A stretch of DNA of 29,566 nt. It comes from an uncultured Oscillibacter sp. (GTDB lineage Bacteria; Bacillota; Clostridia; Oscillospirales; Oscillospiraceae). The notes below the pieces were generated by a model, which searched no databases, had not been told where the DNA came from, and worked only from the letters and a program-made list of their open reading frames with translations. Location of the stretch: assembly GCA_934574045.1 (NCBI GenBank), contig CAKTMK010000030.1, positions 1 through 29,566 on the forward strand, written 5' to 3'. How positions within the stretch are numbered: position 1 is the first letter of the stretch; every line of letters starts with the position of its first letter. This document shows positions 15,243 through 23,260 of the stretch, piece by piece. The position numbers and the translations under genes are program-made.

Positions 15243-16425
15243 AGGCGCGGTGAATCGTCTGCGGGGGCAGGTGCGCCTGCGGGTGGAGAGCGGATATCCG
15301 GAGCGGGTGCTGAACCTGTGCGCCCAGCGGCGGCTGGAGCTGCGGGCCGTCCGCTGGGAGAGCGAGCGGGCCTTCTGCTGCACCCTCTCCCGGCATGATT
15401 TTCTGGTGCTGCGGCTGCTGAGCCGGAAGCTGGACTGCTCGCTGCACGTGCAGCGGCGGGAGGGCGCGCCCTTCGCGCTGGGCCGCCTGCGGCGGCGGAC
15501 GGCGCTGGCCGTGGGTCTGGTCGTGTGCGCCGGGGCGCTGTTTTTCGGCTCCTTTTTCATCTGGGACATCACGATAGACGGCGCGGAAAGCGTCCCGGAG
15601 GAGAAGATCCTGCGGGCGCTGGAGAAAAACGGCGTGGGCTTCGGCACCTTCGGCTTTTCCATCGACGGCGAGGATCTGCGCAACCACGTGCTGCTGGAGC
15701 TGCCGGAGCTGAAGTGGCTGGCGGTGAACGTGTCCGGCTGTCGGGCATATGTTCAGGTGCGGGAGCGCACGCCCGCGCCCCAGCTGGCGGACCGCCGCGC
15801 GCCCTGCAACGTGACGGCCCGGCGGGACGGGCTGGTGCTGCGGGTGCAGGCGTTTCTGGGCAAAAAATGCGTCCAGCCGGGGGACACCGTGGAGCAGGGC
15901 CAGCTCCTCATCTCCGGCGTGGAGGATCTGGACACCTTCGGCGCCCGCATCACCACGGCCTACGGCTCCGTCACCGCCCGGACGTGGTACCGGCTCACCG
16001 CGGACTTTCCCCTGACCGTTCTGGAGCGGGACGGCGCGGCGGATCCGGAGGAGCGCTGGTCGCTGATCCTTGGCCGGCGGCGGATAAAATTATACGGAAG
16101 CAGTAGCTATTTTGGGGCAACTTATGATAAAATGAGTGAGAGAGAGCAGCTCTCTCTGTTCGGGTTGCCGCTGCCCGCCGCCGTGGAAAAGGAGACGTAT
16201 CTCCCCTGCGCGCTGACGGCGCGGACCCGTTCCGCTGCCGAGACGGAGGCCGCGGGCCGCGCTGCGCTGACGGCGCAGCTTCTGGCGCTGGCGGGCCCGG
16301 AGCGGGAGGTCCGCTCCACCCTCGTCTCCTCCCGGCTCAGCGGGGACACGCTGCGCGTGACGCTGACGGCGGAATGCGTGGAGGAGATCGGGCAGACGGC
16401 GGCGCTGGAGACCGGGGCAGACTGA
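15235..16425 (+). CDS. yqfD: Sporulation protein YqfD
   Basis: This 396-aa bitopic membrane protein of the YqfD family works with YqfC in sporulation. The N-terminal domain (1-80) contains the ERVLNLCAQRRLELRAVRWESE and HDFLVLRLLSRKLDCSLHVQRREG segments typical of the family. One transmembrane helix (about 86-106, RRTALAVGLVVCAGALFFGSF) follows, and the long C-terminal part lies outside, with FIWDITIDGAESVPEEKILRALEKNGVGFGTF (POTRA-like) and LVLRVQAFLGKKCVQPGDTVEQGQLLISG (lipoyl/barrel-sandwich-like). The start overlaps yqfC by 8 bp. The order yqfC-yqfD-phoH is conserved in Firmicutes. Confidence 0.93.
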   Translation: MLEGAVNRLRGQVRLRVESGYPERVLNLCAQRRLELRAVRWESERAFCCTLSRHDFLVLRLLSRKLDCSLHVQRREGAPFALGRLRRRTALAVGLVVCAGALFFGSFFIWDITIDGAESVPEEKILRALEKNGVGFGTFGFSIDGEDLRNHVLLELPELKWLAVNVSGCRAYVQVRERTPAPQLADRRAPCNVTARRDGLVLRVQAFLGKKCVQPGDTVEQGQLLISGVEDLDTFGARITTAYGSVTARTWYRLTADFPLTVLERDGAADPEERWSLILGRRRIKLYGSSSYFGATYDKMSEREQLSLFGLPLPAAVEKETYLPCALTARTRSAAETEAAGRAALTAQLLALAGPEREVRSTLVSSRLSGDTLRVTLTAECVEEIGQTAALETGAD

Positions 16426-16486
16426 CCCGGCCCATTCATCAGAAGCGGCGCGGCACCGCGCCGCATGAAACAGGAGTGGTCAAATT

Positions 16487-17470
16487 TTGGAACAGCGAAT
16501 CAGCATTGAGCGTCTGGAGCAGGCGGTCAACATTTTCGGGTCCTTTGACGAAAACATCCGCCTGATCGAGCAGGAATTTTCCGTGGCGGTGGTGAACCGG
16601 GACGGCGAGCTGCGGATCGAGGGCGAGCCGGAGGACGTGATGCCGGCAGCGAAGGCCGTGCAGGGTCTTCTGACGCTCTCCTCCCGGGGCGAGGCCATCG
16701 GCGAGCAGAACGTGCGCTACGTGATCTCGCTGGTGCGGGCCGGGAAAGAGGATCAGATCGCGGAGCTGACCGGCGACGTGCTGTGCGTCACGGCCAAGGG
16801 CCGTCCCGTCAAGCCCAAGACCATCGGACAGAAGCAGTATCTCAAGTCGGTGCTGAAAAACACCGTGACCATCGGCGTCGGCCCCGCCGGCACCGGAAAG
16901 ACCTATCTGGCTGTGGCCGCCGCCGTGGCGGCCTTCCGGGACAAGCAGGTCAACCGCATCATCCTCACCCGCCCCGCGGTGGAGGCCGGAGAGCGGCTGG
17001 GCTTCCTCCCCGGCGACCTGCAGAGCAAGGTGGACCCGTACCTGCGCCCGCTGTACGACGCGCTGTTCGACATGCTGGGCGCGGAGACGTATCAGAAATA
17101 TCTGGAGCGGGGCAACATTGAGGTGGCGCCCCTGGCCTATATGCGCGGACGCACACTGGACGACAGCTTCATCATCCTCGACGAGGCCCAGAACACCAGC
17201 CGGGAGCAGATGAAAATGTTCCTGACCCGTCTGGGCTTCGGCTCCAAGATCGTCATCACCGGCGACGTGACCCAGATCGACCTGCCCGCCGACAAGACCT
17301 CCGGTCTGAAGGAGGCCATGCGGGTGCTTCAGAACGTGGAGGGTATCGGCATCTGCCAGCTCACCAACGCCGACGTGGTGCGCCATGTGATGGTCCAGCG
17401 GATCGTGGAAGCCTATGAAAAGGACGCGGCGGCCCACGCAAAGCCCGCCGGAAAGGGGAAGCGGCCATGA
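16487..17470 (+). CDS. phoH: PhoH family ATPase
   Basis: PhoH-like proteins are P-loop ATPases related to superfamily 1 helicases, linked to RNA metabolism and often next to ybeY. The 327-aa sequence shows an N-terminal KH-like region, Walker A GPAGTGKT (132-139), TRPAVEAGERLGFLPGDLQSKVDPYLRPLYDAL (161-193), Walker B FIILDEAQN (228-236) and KIVITGDVTQIDLP (254-267). The start is a TTG at 16487, with AGGAG about 10 nt upstream; no ATG or GTG is available at the conserved N-terminus. A GC hairpin (16445-16464) without a T-run lies between yqfD and phoH, so read-through is likely. The stop overlaps ybeY by 4 bp. Confidence 0.95.
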   Translation: MEQRISIERLEQAVNIFGSFDENIRLIEQEFSVAVVNRDGELRIEGEPEDVMPAAKAVQGLLTLSSRGEAIGEQNVRYVISLVRAGKEDQIAELTGDVLCVTAKGRPVKPKTIGQKQYLKSVLKNTVTIGVGPAGTGKTYLAVAAAVAAFRDKQVNRIILTRPAVEAGERLGFLPGDLQSKVDPYLRPLYDALFDMLGAETYQKYLERGNIEVAPLAYMRGRTLDDSFIILDEAQNTSREQMKMFLTRLGFGSKIVITGDVTQIDLPADKTSGLKEAMRVLQNVEGIGICQLTNADVVRHVMVQRIVEAYEKDAAAHAKPAGKGKRP

Positions 17471-17970
17471 GAAAGACCCACTATCTGCCCATCACGGCGG
17501 ACGTTCCGGGCGTGAACGACGGCCAGCGGGCCTTCCTGCGCCGGGTCATCCGCACGGCACTGGCCGCCGAGGGCGTGGACTTCCCCTGCGAGATCGACGT
17601 GCTGCTGACCGGAGACGCGGGCATCCATGCCATCAACCGCGATATGCGGCAGGTAGACCGGCCCACGGACGTACTCAGCTTCCCGGAATTTGAGCTGCGC
17701 CCCGGCCAGCTTCCGGGGCCGGAGGACGCCGACCCCGGAACGGGTCTGGTGCCGCTGGGGGACATGGTGATCTCCATGGAGCACGTGGCGGCGCAGGCCA
17801 AGGAATACGGCCACTCCAACCGCCGGGAGCTGGCGTATCTGGCGGTCCACTCCGTGCTCCACCTGCTGGGGTACGACCATCTGGACGAGGGCCCGCAGAA
17901 GCGGCAGATGCGCGGGCGGGAGGAAGCGATCATGGCGGAGCTGGGCCTTTCCCGGGAGGGTGCGGAATGA
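17467..17970 (+). CDS. ybeY: Endoribonuclease YbeY (rRNA maturation)
   Basis: YbeY is a zinc-dependent single-strand endoribonuclease used in 16S rRNA 3'-end maturation and ribosome quality control. The metal motif HSVLHLLGYDH is at 128-138 (H128, H132, H138), and the conserved DRPTDVLSFP sits at 64-73. The 167-aa length is normal. It is coupled to phoH by an ATGA overlap and to the next small gene by another (17967-17970). In many Firmicutes pgpH lies between phoH and ybeY, and dgkA, cdd and era follow. None of these is present here. Confidence 0.95.
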   Translation: MRKTHYLPITADVPGVNDGQRAFLRRVIRTALAAEGVDFPCEIDVLLTGDAGIHAINRDMRQVDRPTDVLSFPEFELRPGQLPGPEDADPGTGLVPLGDMVISMEHVAAQAKEYGHSNRRELAYLAVHSVLHLLGYDHLDEGPQKRQMRGREEAIMAELGLSREGAE

Positions 17971-18281
17971 AAGCAAATCTGATCGGCTATACGCTGGGGC
18001 TGGGCGTGCTGCTCTACGCGGGGACGGCCCTGCTGGGCCTTGCGCTGGGAAACGCCGCGTTTTTCATCGCGGCCTATCTGATCGCGGGCCTCATTCTGGC
18101 GGTCCTCATCTGCACACTGGAAAAGGTCCTTGAGACGAAGGACCGGCTGGACGCGGCCGAGGCCCGCGCCCGCGCCGCGGAGGAAAAGCTGGACACTGCG
18201 CAGGCCAAGCTGGACGTGGTGCAGGCGAAGCTGGACACCGTGCAGGCCATGCTGGACCGCTCCGGCGGCTCCGGGGAGTGA
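17967..18281 (+). CDS. Small membrane protein with heptad-repeat coiled coil
   Basis: The function of this 104-aa protein is not recognised. Residues 1-50 form two hydrophobic spans (about 5-27 and 30-50). Residues 52-97 are a charged coiled coil ending in near-perfect 7-residue repeats (KLDTAQA, KLDVVQA, KLDTVQA, then MLD), encoded by 21-bp tandem units at 18186-18257. The ATG overlaps the ybeY stop (ATGA) and is preceded by GGGAGGG, so it is a real, coupled gene. The topology suggests a membrane-anchored oligomeric stalk facing the cytoplasm. It occupies the slot where dgkA often follows ybeY, but shows no DgkA motifs. Confidence 0.78.
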   Translation: MKANLIGYTLGLGVLLYAGTALLGLALGNAAFFIAAYLIAGLILAVLICTLEKVLETKDRLDAAEARARAAEEKLDTAQAKLDVVQAKLDTVQAMLDRSGGSGE

Positions 18282-18338
18282 GCTTTGCGCCGGTGGCGCG
18301 GGAAAGCCGGGACGCATACACTGTCCTGAGGTGATCGC

Positions 18339-18665
18339 ATGGAACTCATTCAGGACGGAGCCATCGCGTTTTTGTCCGCCGTGGGGCTGACGGCCTGCGT
18401 CTGGCTGGCGGCGGGCGTGTTTCTGCCCGGCGGATGCCGCAACCCGGAGGTGCGGCTGGTGCTGCCCCTGCGGGACGGCGCGCCCAATCTGGAGGCCGAC
18501 CTGCGGGAGCTGCTGCGCGCGCGGCGGACGCTGCCGCTGGCGCGGATCGTGCTGCTGGACTGCGGCATGACGGAGGAGGCCCGCAAAACCGCAGAGTATT
18601 TCTGTCTGCGCCGGCGCAACGTGGAGTTGGAGGACGGGAAGCGTTCCGGTTCTCCCCCGGCGTGA
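18339..18665 (+). CDS. Hypothetical protein with one N-terminal membrane helix
   Basis: This 108-aa protein of unrecognised function has one hydrophobic helix at about residues 8-30 (AIAFLSAVGLTACVWLAAGVF). A soluble domain follows, VRLVLPLRDGAPNLEADLRELLRARRTLPLARIVLLDCGMTEEARKTAEYF, with an alternating beta-alpha pattern reminiscent of a small Rossmann-like or GT-A-like N-terminal fragment. The ATG follows GAGGTGA at about 5 nt. It sits 48 bp upstream of recD2 and 57 bp after the coiled-coil gene, in the same direction, so it is probably in the same transcript. It could be a clipped relative of a larger family; homologue search would decide. Confidence 0.65.
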   Translation: MELIQDGAIAFLSAVGLTACVWLAAGVFLPGGCRNPEVRLVLPLRDGAPNLEADLRELLRARRTLPLARIVLLDCGMTEEARKTAEYFCLRRRNVELEDGKRSGSPPA

Positions 18666-18713
18666 CGGATGCGGCGTCACACAAGAACAGAGAAAGAGGA
18701 AAGGCGAAGCTGC

Positions 18714-20918
18714 ATGGACGAGGTCTGCTTTCTGGAGGGCGACGTACATAGCGTCATTTTTCAAAACGCCGAAAACGGCTATACCGTTCTGCGTCTGGTG
18801 ACGGACGCGGGGGAGCTGCACACCGTGGTGGGCTGCATTCCCTGCGTGGCTCCCGGCGAGCATCTGGCGGTCAACGGCGTGTGGGAGACCCACCCGCAGC
18901 ACGGCCAGCAGCTCAAGGCGCTGGAGCTGGAGCGGCGGCTGCCGGAGGACGTGGACGAGATTTTCAACTATCTCTCCTCCGGCGTATGCCGGGGCGTCGG
19001 CCCCGCCACTGCCCGGGCCATCGTGGACCGCTTCGGCGCGCAGACGCTGGACGTGCTGGAGCAGATGCCGGAGCGGCTGACGTGCCTGCGGGGCGTGACG
19101 GACCGGAAGGCTCAGCAGATCGGCGAGAGCTTCCGCCAGCAGATGGGCCTGCGGCGGCTGATGGCGTTCCTCGCCCAGTACGAGCTGCCGCCCAGCCTCG
19201 CCCTCTCTCTGCGGCGGCTGTACGGCGACGCGGCGCTGGACGCGGTGCGCGCCAACCCCTACCTGCTGGCGGCGGACGCCTGCGGCGTCCCCTTTTCCGC
19301 GGCGGACGAGATCGCCATGAGCCTTGGCGTGTCCGCCGACAGCGACGAGCGGCTTCAGGCCGCGGTCCTCTTTGAGCTGAGCCACAACGAGGGCAACGGC
19401 CACGTGTTCCTCCCCCGTGAAAAGCTCTCCGCCGCCACGGCGCAGCTTCTGGGCTGCGGCGCGGAGCCAGTGGAAAAGGCACTGGATGATCTGGTGGAGC
19501 GCCACGCCGTGGTGCAGGAGCAGGTGGCCAACGTGACCGCCTGCTATCTGCGCCGCCTGTGGGAGGCGGAGGCGGGCGCGTGTATGCGGCTGCGGGCGCT
19601 TCTGGCCGCGCCGCCGGATCAGAGCCAGCAGGCGGAGCGGGTCATCGCCGATATCGAGCGGGAGCAGGGCATCACCTACGCCGGCCAGCAGCGGCAGGCC
19701 GTGGCGCTGGCGGCCCGGACGGGCGTTCTGATCCTGACCGGCGGCCCCGGCACCGGAAAGACCACCACCGTGCGGGGCATCGTGGCCCTGTTCCAGCGGA
19801 TGGGGCTGGACGTGGCGCTGGCCGCGCCCACCGGCCGGGCGGCAAAGCGGATGAGCGAGCTGTCCGGCGGGCTGGAGGCCCAGACGCTCCACCGCCTGCT
19901 GGGCGTGACGTGGAACGAAAACACCCGGGAGGCCTCCTTTACCAAGTGCGAAAAGGAGCCGCTGGAGGCGGACGCGGTGATCGTGGACGAGATGAGCATG
20001 GTGGACGTCTCCCTGTTCGCCGCGCTGCTGCGCGCCCTGCGCCCCGGCACCCGGCTGGTGCTGGTGGGGGACGCGGACCAGCTCCCCTCCGTGGGCGCGG
20101 GGAACGTATTTTCCGACCTGATCCGCAGCAAGCGGGTGGAGACGGTCTTTCTGCGGGAGGTCTTTCGTCAGGCGGAGCAGTCCGCCATCATCCGCAGCGC
20201 CCACGCGGTGAATCTGGGCCAGCCGCCCCGGTTCGTCAACGATCAGAACGACTTTTTCTTCCTCTGCCGCCGCAGCGCGGAGCGGGCGGTAAGCACGGTG
20301 GTGGAGCTGTGCAGGACCCGCCTGCCGGAGAAGATGGGCGTGCCCGCCGGGCAGATCCAGGTCCTCTCCCCCACCCGCCGGGGCGAGAGCGGGACGGAAA
20401 ACCTGAACCGCATGCTTCAGGCCGCCCTCAATCCCCCCGCGCCGGACAAGCGCCAGCGCCAGTGGGGCGAAAAGATCTTCCGGGAAGGCGACCGGATCAT
20501 GCAGACCCGCAACGATTACGACGTGGTGTGGGAGCGGCCGGACGGAAGCGTGGGCACCGGGTTTTTCAACGGCGACGTGGGCCGCATCGTGGAGATCGAC
20601 CCCAGCGGCGAGTGGCTGGCGGTGGAGTTTGACGACCGCTCGGCCACCTACACCGCCGACCAGCTCTCCGAGATCGACCTGGCTTACGCCATGACCGTCC
20701 ACAAGTCTCAGGGCAGCGAATACCGGGCCGTGATTCTCGTGGCGGAGCCGTGCGCGCCGTCACTGATGGTGCGCGGCGTGCTCTACACCGCCCTCACCCG
20801 GGCGCGGGAGCTTCTGATCGTGGTGGGAGACGACTCCGCCGTGACGGCCATGGCGGAGAACGACCGCCGCCAGCGGCGCTATTCCGGCCTGAAGTGGCGG
20901 CTGTGCCGGGAGGACTGA
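18714..20918 (+). CDS. recD2: ATP-dependent RecD-like DNA helicase (RecD2)
   Basis: RecD2 is a superfamily 1B 5'-3' DNA helicase acting in DNA repair and replication-fork processing without RecBC. Domains in order: an N-terminal OB-like region (1-75), a helix-hairpin-helix region (about 82-205, with SSGVCRGVGPATARAIVDRFG), Walker A GGPGTGKT (343-350), GRAAKRMSEL (motif Ia), VIVDEMSMVD (motif II), LVGDADQLPSVGAG (motif III), FRQAEQS, and YAMTVHKSQGSEYRAVI with LYTALTRARELLIVVG near the C-terminus. The length (734 aa) is typical. The frame opens at 18669, but ATG 18714 has AAAGG at 9 nt and gives the family N-terminus MDEVCFLEGDVHSVIFQN. It ends the plus-strand run and is followed by a strong hairpin terminator. 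Confidence 0.96.
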   Translation: MDEVCFLEGDVHSVIFQNAENGYTVLRLVTDAGELHTVVGCIPCVAPGEHLAVNGVWETHPQHGQQLKALELERRLPEDVDEIFNYLSSGVCRGVGPATARAIVDRFGAQTLDVLEQMPERLTCLRGVTDRKAQQIGESFRQQMGLRRLMAFLAQYELPPSLALSLRRLYGDAALDAVRANPYLLAADACGVPFSAADEIAMSLGVSADSDERLQAAVLFELSHNEGNGHVFLPREKLSAATAQLLGCGAEPVEKALDDLVERHAVVQEQVANVTACYLRRLWEAEAGACMRLRALLAAPPDQSQQAERVIADIEREQGITYAGQQRQAVALAARTGVLILTGGPGTGKTTTVRGIVALFQRMGLDVALAAPTGRAAKRMSELSGGLEAQTLHRLLGVTWNENTREASFTKCEKEPLEADAVIVDEMSMVDVSLFAALLRALRPGTRLVLVGDADQLPSVGAGNVFSDLIRSKRVETVFLREVFRQAEQSAIIRSAHAVNLGQPPRFVNDQNDFFFLCRRSAERAVSTVVELCRTRLPEKMGVPAGQIQVLSPTRRGESGTENLNRMLQAALNPPAPDKRQRQWGEKIFREGDRIMQTRNDYDVVWERPDGSVGTGFFNGDVGRIVEIDPSGEWLAVEFDDRSATYTADQLSEIDLAYAMTVHKSQGSEYRAVILVAEPCAPSLMVRGVLYTALTRARELLIVVGDDSAVTAMAENDRRQRRYSGLKWRLCRED

Positions 20919-21016
20919 CGGCGGCCCGCCGCAAGGCCCAAGGGCGCAGCCCCGCGGCCCAAAAACGCCGCCTCCAGCTCTGCGCGCAGCCCTCTGCCAA
21001 AGTCCAAAAGGTCAGT

Positions 21017-21049
21017 GAGCGGCGTTTCCGTTTGGAAACGCCGCTCTTT
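21017..21049 (+). terminator. Terminator after recD2
   Basis: A 13-bp perfect stem (21017-21029 with 21034-21046) and GTTT loop are followed by TTT. It lies about 100 bp past the recD2 stop; the sequence in between (20919-21016) shows no feature. Confidence 0.75.
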
Positions 21050-21092
21050 GCGATCTGAAGCGTCTTTCCGCGGTCTCAAAGCGCAAAAGCAT

Positions 21093-21125
21093 ACGGAGGA
21101 CCTTTCCGACGGAAAGGTCCTCCGT
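21093..21125 (-). terminator. Terminator of the nucleoside ABC operon
   Basis: A 15-bp perfect stem (21093-21107 with 21111-21125, loop GAC) lies 36 bp after the last permease gene. TTTT follows on the plus strand (21127-21130) and TTTT a few bases after the stem on the minus strand, so it may work in both directions. Confidence 0.8.
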
Positions 21126-21161
21126 GTTTTCAGATCATTCCGCCCAGCGGGATAATCTCGC

Positions 21162-22103
21162 TCACCGCTGGCCCTTGTCGTAGGGGATGCCCTCCGCCTT
21201 GGGCGCGCGGGACTTGCCGGAGGTGAATGCCAGCACCACCAGCGAGATGATATAGGGCAGCATATTGTACACCTGACTGGGCAGGTTCAGCGCCGTCAGG
21301 AAGTCGAAGCCCATGTAAACGTTGGACAGTGCGCGGAACAGGCCGAACAGCAGCGCCACCAGCGCGATGCGCAGCGGCTTCCACTGACCGAAGATCATGA
21401 CCGCCAGAGACAGGAAGCCAAAGCCGGCCACGCCGTATTCAAACCGCCACTCGGACACGCCCGCAGTGATGAACACGATGCCGCCGAGACCGCCCAGCAC
21501 GCCGGAGATCAGCACGCCGGCCCAGCGCATCTTATAGACGTTGATGCCCACGCTGTCCGCCGCCTGCGGATGCTCGCCGCAGGCCATCAGCCGCAGGCCG
21601 AACCGGGTCTTGTAAAGAAACACATAGGACGCGATCAGCAGCAGCAGCGTCACCAGCATAAACCAGCTGAACTCGAAGGAGCCGATGCTCACCACAAACG
21701 CCTTTTTCGCGCCCGCGTACTGGATGATGGAGGACACGTCGTCCGGGTTGGCCGCGGTGTTGATGGCCTTGACGATGACGGTGGCTCCGGCAGTGCCCAG
21801 CAGGTTCATGGCCGTTCCCACCAGCGTCTGGTCCGCCTTGAAGTTGATGCACGCCACCGCCAGCAGGCAGGAATACAGCATCCCGGACAGCGCCGCCGCC
21901 AGCAGCACCGCCAGGATCATCACAGGAGCGGACACATCGCTGGAGACATAGCGCATAGCCAGAGCGCCGCCCAAAGCGCCCATAATCATGATGCCCTCCA
22001 GACCCAGGTTGATAACGCCGGAGTGCTCGGAAAAGCAGCCGCCCAGCGCCACAAGGATCAGAACGGAGGCGAAGATCAGCGTATATTGTACCAGAAGGGT
22101 CAT
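21162..22103 (-). CDS. Nucleoside ABC transporter, permease (NupQ-like)
   Basis: This is the second permease of a BMP-type nucleoside importer (313 aa). It has about 8-10 membrane spans and the branched-chain/ribose permease-type core: SEHSGVINLGLEGIMIMGALGGAL near the N-terminus, then FGLRLMACGEHPQAADSVGINVYKMRWAGVLISGVLGGLGGI, the loop that contacts the ATPase. The frame runs up to 22238, but the ATG at 22103 overlaps the stop of the other permease (TAATG) and gives the normal N-terminus MTLLVQYTLIFASVL. It resembles B. subtilis NupQ (YufQ) and RnsD. It is last in the ATPase-permease-permease operon. Confidence 0.92.
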   Translation of the reverse strand: MTLLVQYTLIFASVLILVALGGCFSEHSGVINLGLEGIMIMGALGGALAMRYVSSDVSAPVMILAVLLAAALSGMLYSCLLAVACINFKADQTLVGTAMNLLGTAGATVIVKAINTAANPDDVSSIIQYAGAKKAFVVSIGSFEFSWFMLVTLLLLIASYVFLYKTRFGLRLMACGEHPQAADSVGINVYKMRWAGVLISGVLGGLGGIVFITAGVSEWRFEYGVAGFGFLSLAVMIFGQWKPLRIALVALLFGLFRALSNVYMGFDFLTALNLPSQVYNMLPYIISLVVLAFTSGKSRAPKAEGIPYDKGQR

Positions 22104-23260
22104 TACTGATCGCCCCCTTTCTTTGCGTCGGCCGCTCCGGCGGTCTGCTCCGCCGCCTTGGCCTTGAGGATGGCCTTCTCCTCGCGCTTGGCGATGGAGA
22201 CGTTCATGGCGTGCTTCATGAACAGCACGAAGCCGCACAGATAGATGATGATGGAGGAGATCAGATCGGAGATCTGCGCGCAGTACATGGTCTTATCCAC
22301 GTAAGCGCCTCCGGCGGTGATGTGCTGGATGAAGAAGGAAGCCAGCACCGTTCCGAAGGGATTCAGTCCGCCGAGGAAGGCGGCGGCGATGCCGTTGAAG
22401 CCCATGGCCGGGACGGAGGAAGTGGAGCACTGCCACTGCTCATACCCGGTGAGGTACAGCATGGACGCGGCCATGCCCGCCAGCGCGCCGGAGATCATCA
22501 GGCTGAGGATGATGTTCCGCTTCTCCGCCATGCCGCAGTATTTCGCGGCGTTCTTGTTGAAGCCGGTGGCCTTCAGCTCGTAGCCGAACTTCGTCTTTTC
22601 CAGCACGACCCACACCAGCACCGCGATCAGCACGGACAGCGGAATGGCAAGGCCCACATACTGGTTCTTGTTGAACAGCGCACCCAGCCCCAGAGAGGGC
22701 AGCACCGCGCTGGGATTCGTGTGGGAGAGCACCAGCGTATAGGGGCTGGTATCCTCCTTTACCGTGGTCAGGAGCATATTGGTCAGATACAGCACGATCC
22801 AGTTGAGCATGATGCCGGAGATGACCTCGTTGACGTTGCAGTAGGACTTGAGCAGGCCGGAAATACCGCCCAGCAGCGCGCCGCCCAGAATGGCCAGCAG
22901 CATGCACGGCAGCCAGCTCCAGCCCAGTCCCAGCGCCGCGTACAGGCTCAGCGCCGCGCCGGCGCAGTACTGTCCGGCGGCGCCAATGTTGAAAAGGCCC
23001 ACCTTATAGGCGAACAGGATGGCCAGCGCACACATCAGCAGCGGCGCGGTCTTGACCAGCGTGTTGCCCAGATACTTCATCTGGGACGCGGGCTTGTTGT
23101 AGGTCAGGAAGTTTTTAATGACGGTGGTGATGGCCTCGCCCGCGCCGGCGGGATTGATGAGCAGCAGGACCACATATCCGAGGAACAGGCCCAGCACGAC
23201 GCACGCCAGAGACGCCAGCAGGGACTGCACCCCGTCGTTTTTCAGAAGATTCCGCTTCAT
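22103..23260 (-). CDS. Nucleoside ABC transporter, permease (NupP-like)
   Basis: This is the first permease of the nucleoside importer (385 aa), larger than its partner as usual for NupP/RnsC. After an N-terminal helix (about 12-36) comes a periplasm-side segment, then LVKTAPLLMCALAILFAYKVGLFNIGAAGQYCAGA, the typical core, and the ATPase-contact loop YELKATGFNKNAAKYCGMAEKRNIILSLMISGALAGMA. It ends in a charged Ala/Lys-rich cytoplasmic tail (KREEKAILKAKAAEQTAGAADAKKGGDQ). The start overlaps the ATPase stop by 4 bp and the stop overlaps the next start, so the three genes are tightly coupled. Confidence 0.92.
   Translation of the reverse strand: MKRNLLKNDGVQSLLASLACVVLGLFLGYVVLLLINPAGAGEAITTVIKNFLTYNKPASQMKYLGNTLVKTAPLLMCALAILFAYKVGLFNIGAAGQYCAGAALSLYAALGLGWSWLPCMLLAILGGALLGGISGLLKSYCNVNEVISGIMLNWIVLYLTNMLLTTVKEDTSPYTLVLSHTNPSAVLPSLGLGALFNKNQYVGLAIPLSVLIAVLVWVVLEKTKFGYELKATGFNKNAAKYCGMAEKRNIILSLMISGALAGMAASMLYLTGYEQWQCSTSSVPAMGFNGIAAAFLGGLNPFGTVLASFFIQHITAGGAYVDKTMYCAQISDLISSIIIYLCGFVLFMKHAMNVSIAKREEKAILKAKAAEQTAGAADAKKGGDQ

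Noticed and set aside
13935..15683. A 582-aa fused ylbJ protein
   Set aside because: The extra N-terminal half is antisense to yqfC/yqfD, arginine/serine-rich and without similarity; it is a GC-rich shadow frame.
18346..18684. Minus-strand 112-aa frame opposite the 108-aa gene
   Set aside because: Arg/Pro/Ala-rich shadow with no start signal; the plus-strand frame has a good ribosome binding site and fits the operon.
17481..20702. A 1073-aa minus-strand open frame
   Set aside because: It lies antisense to ybeY, two small genes and recD2; composition is His/Gln/Pro-rich shadow coding with no domain.
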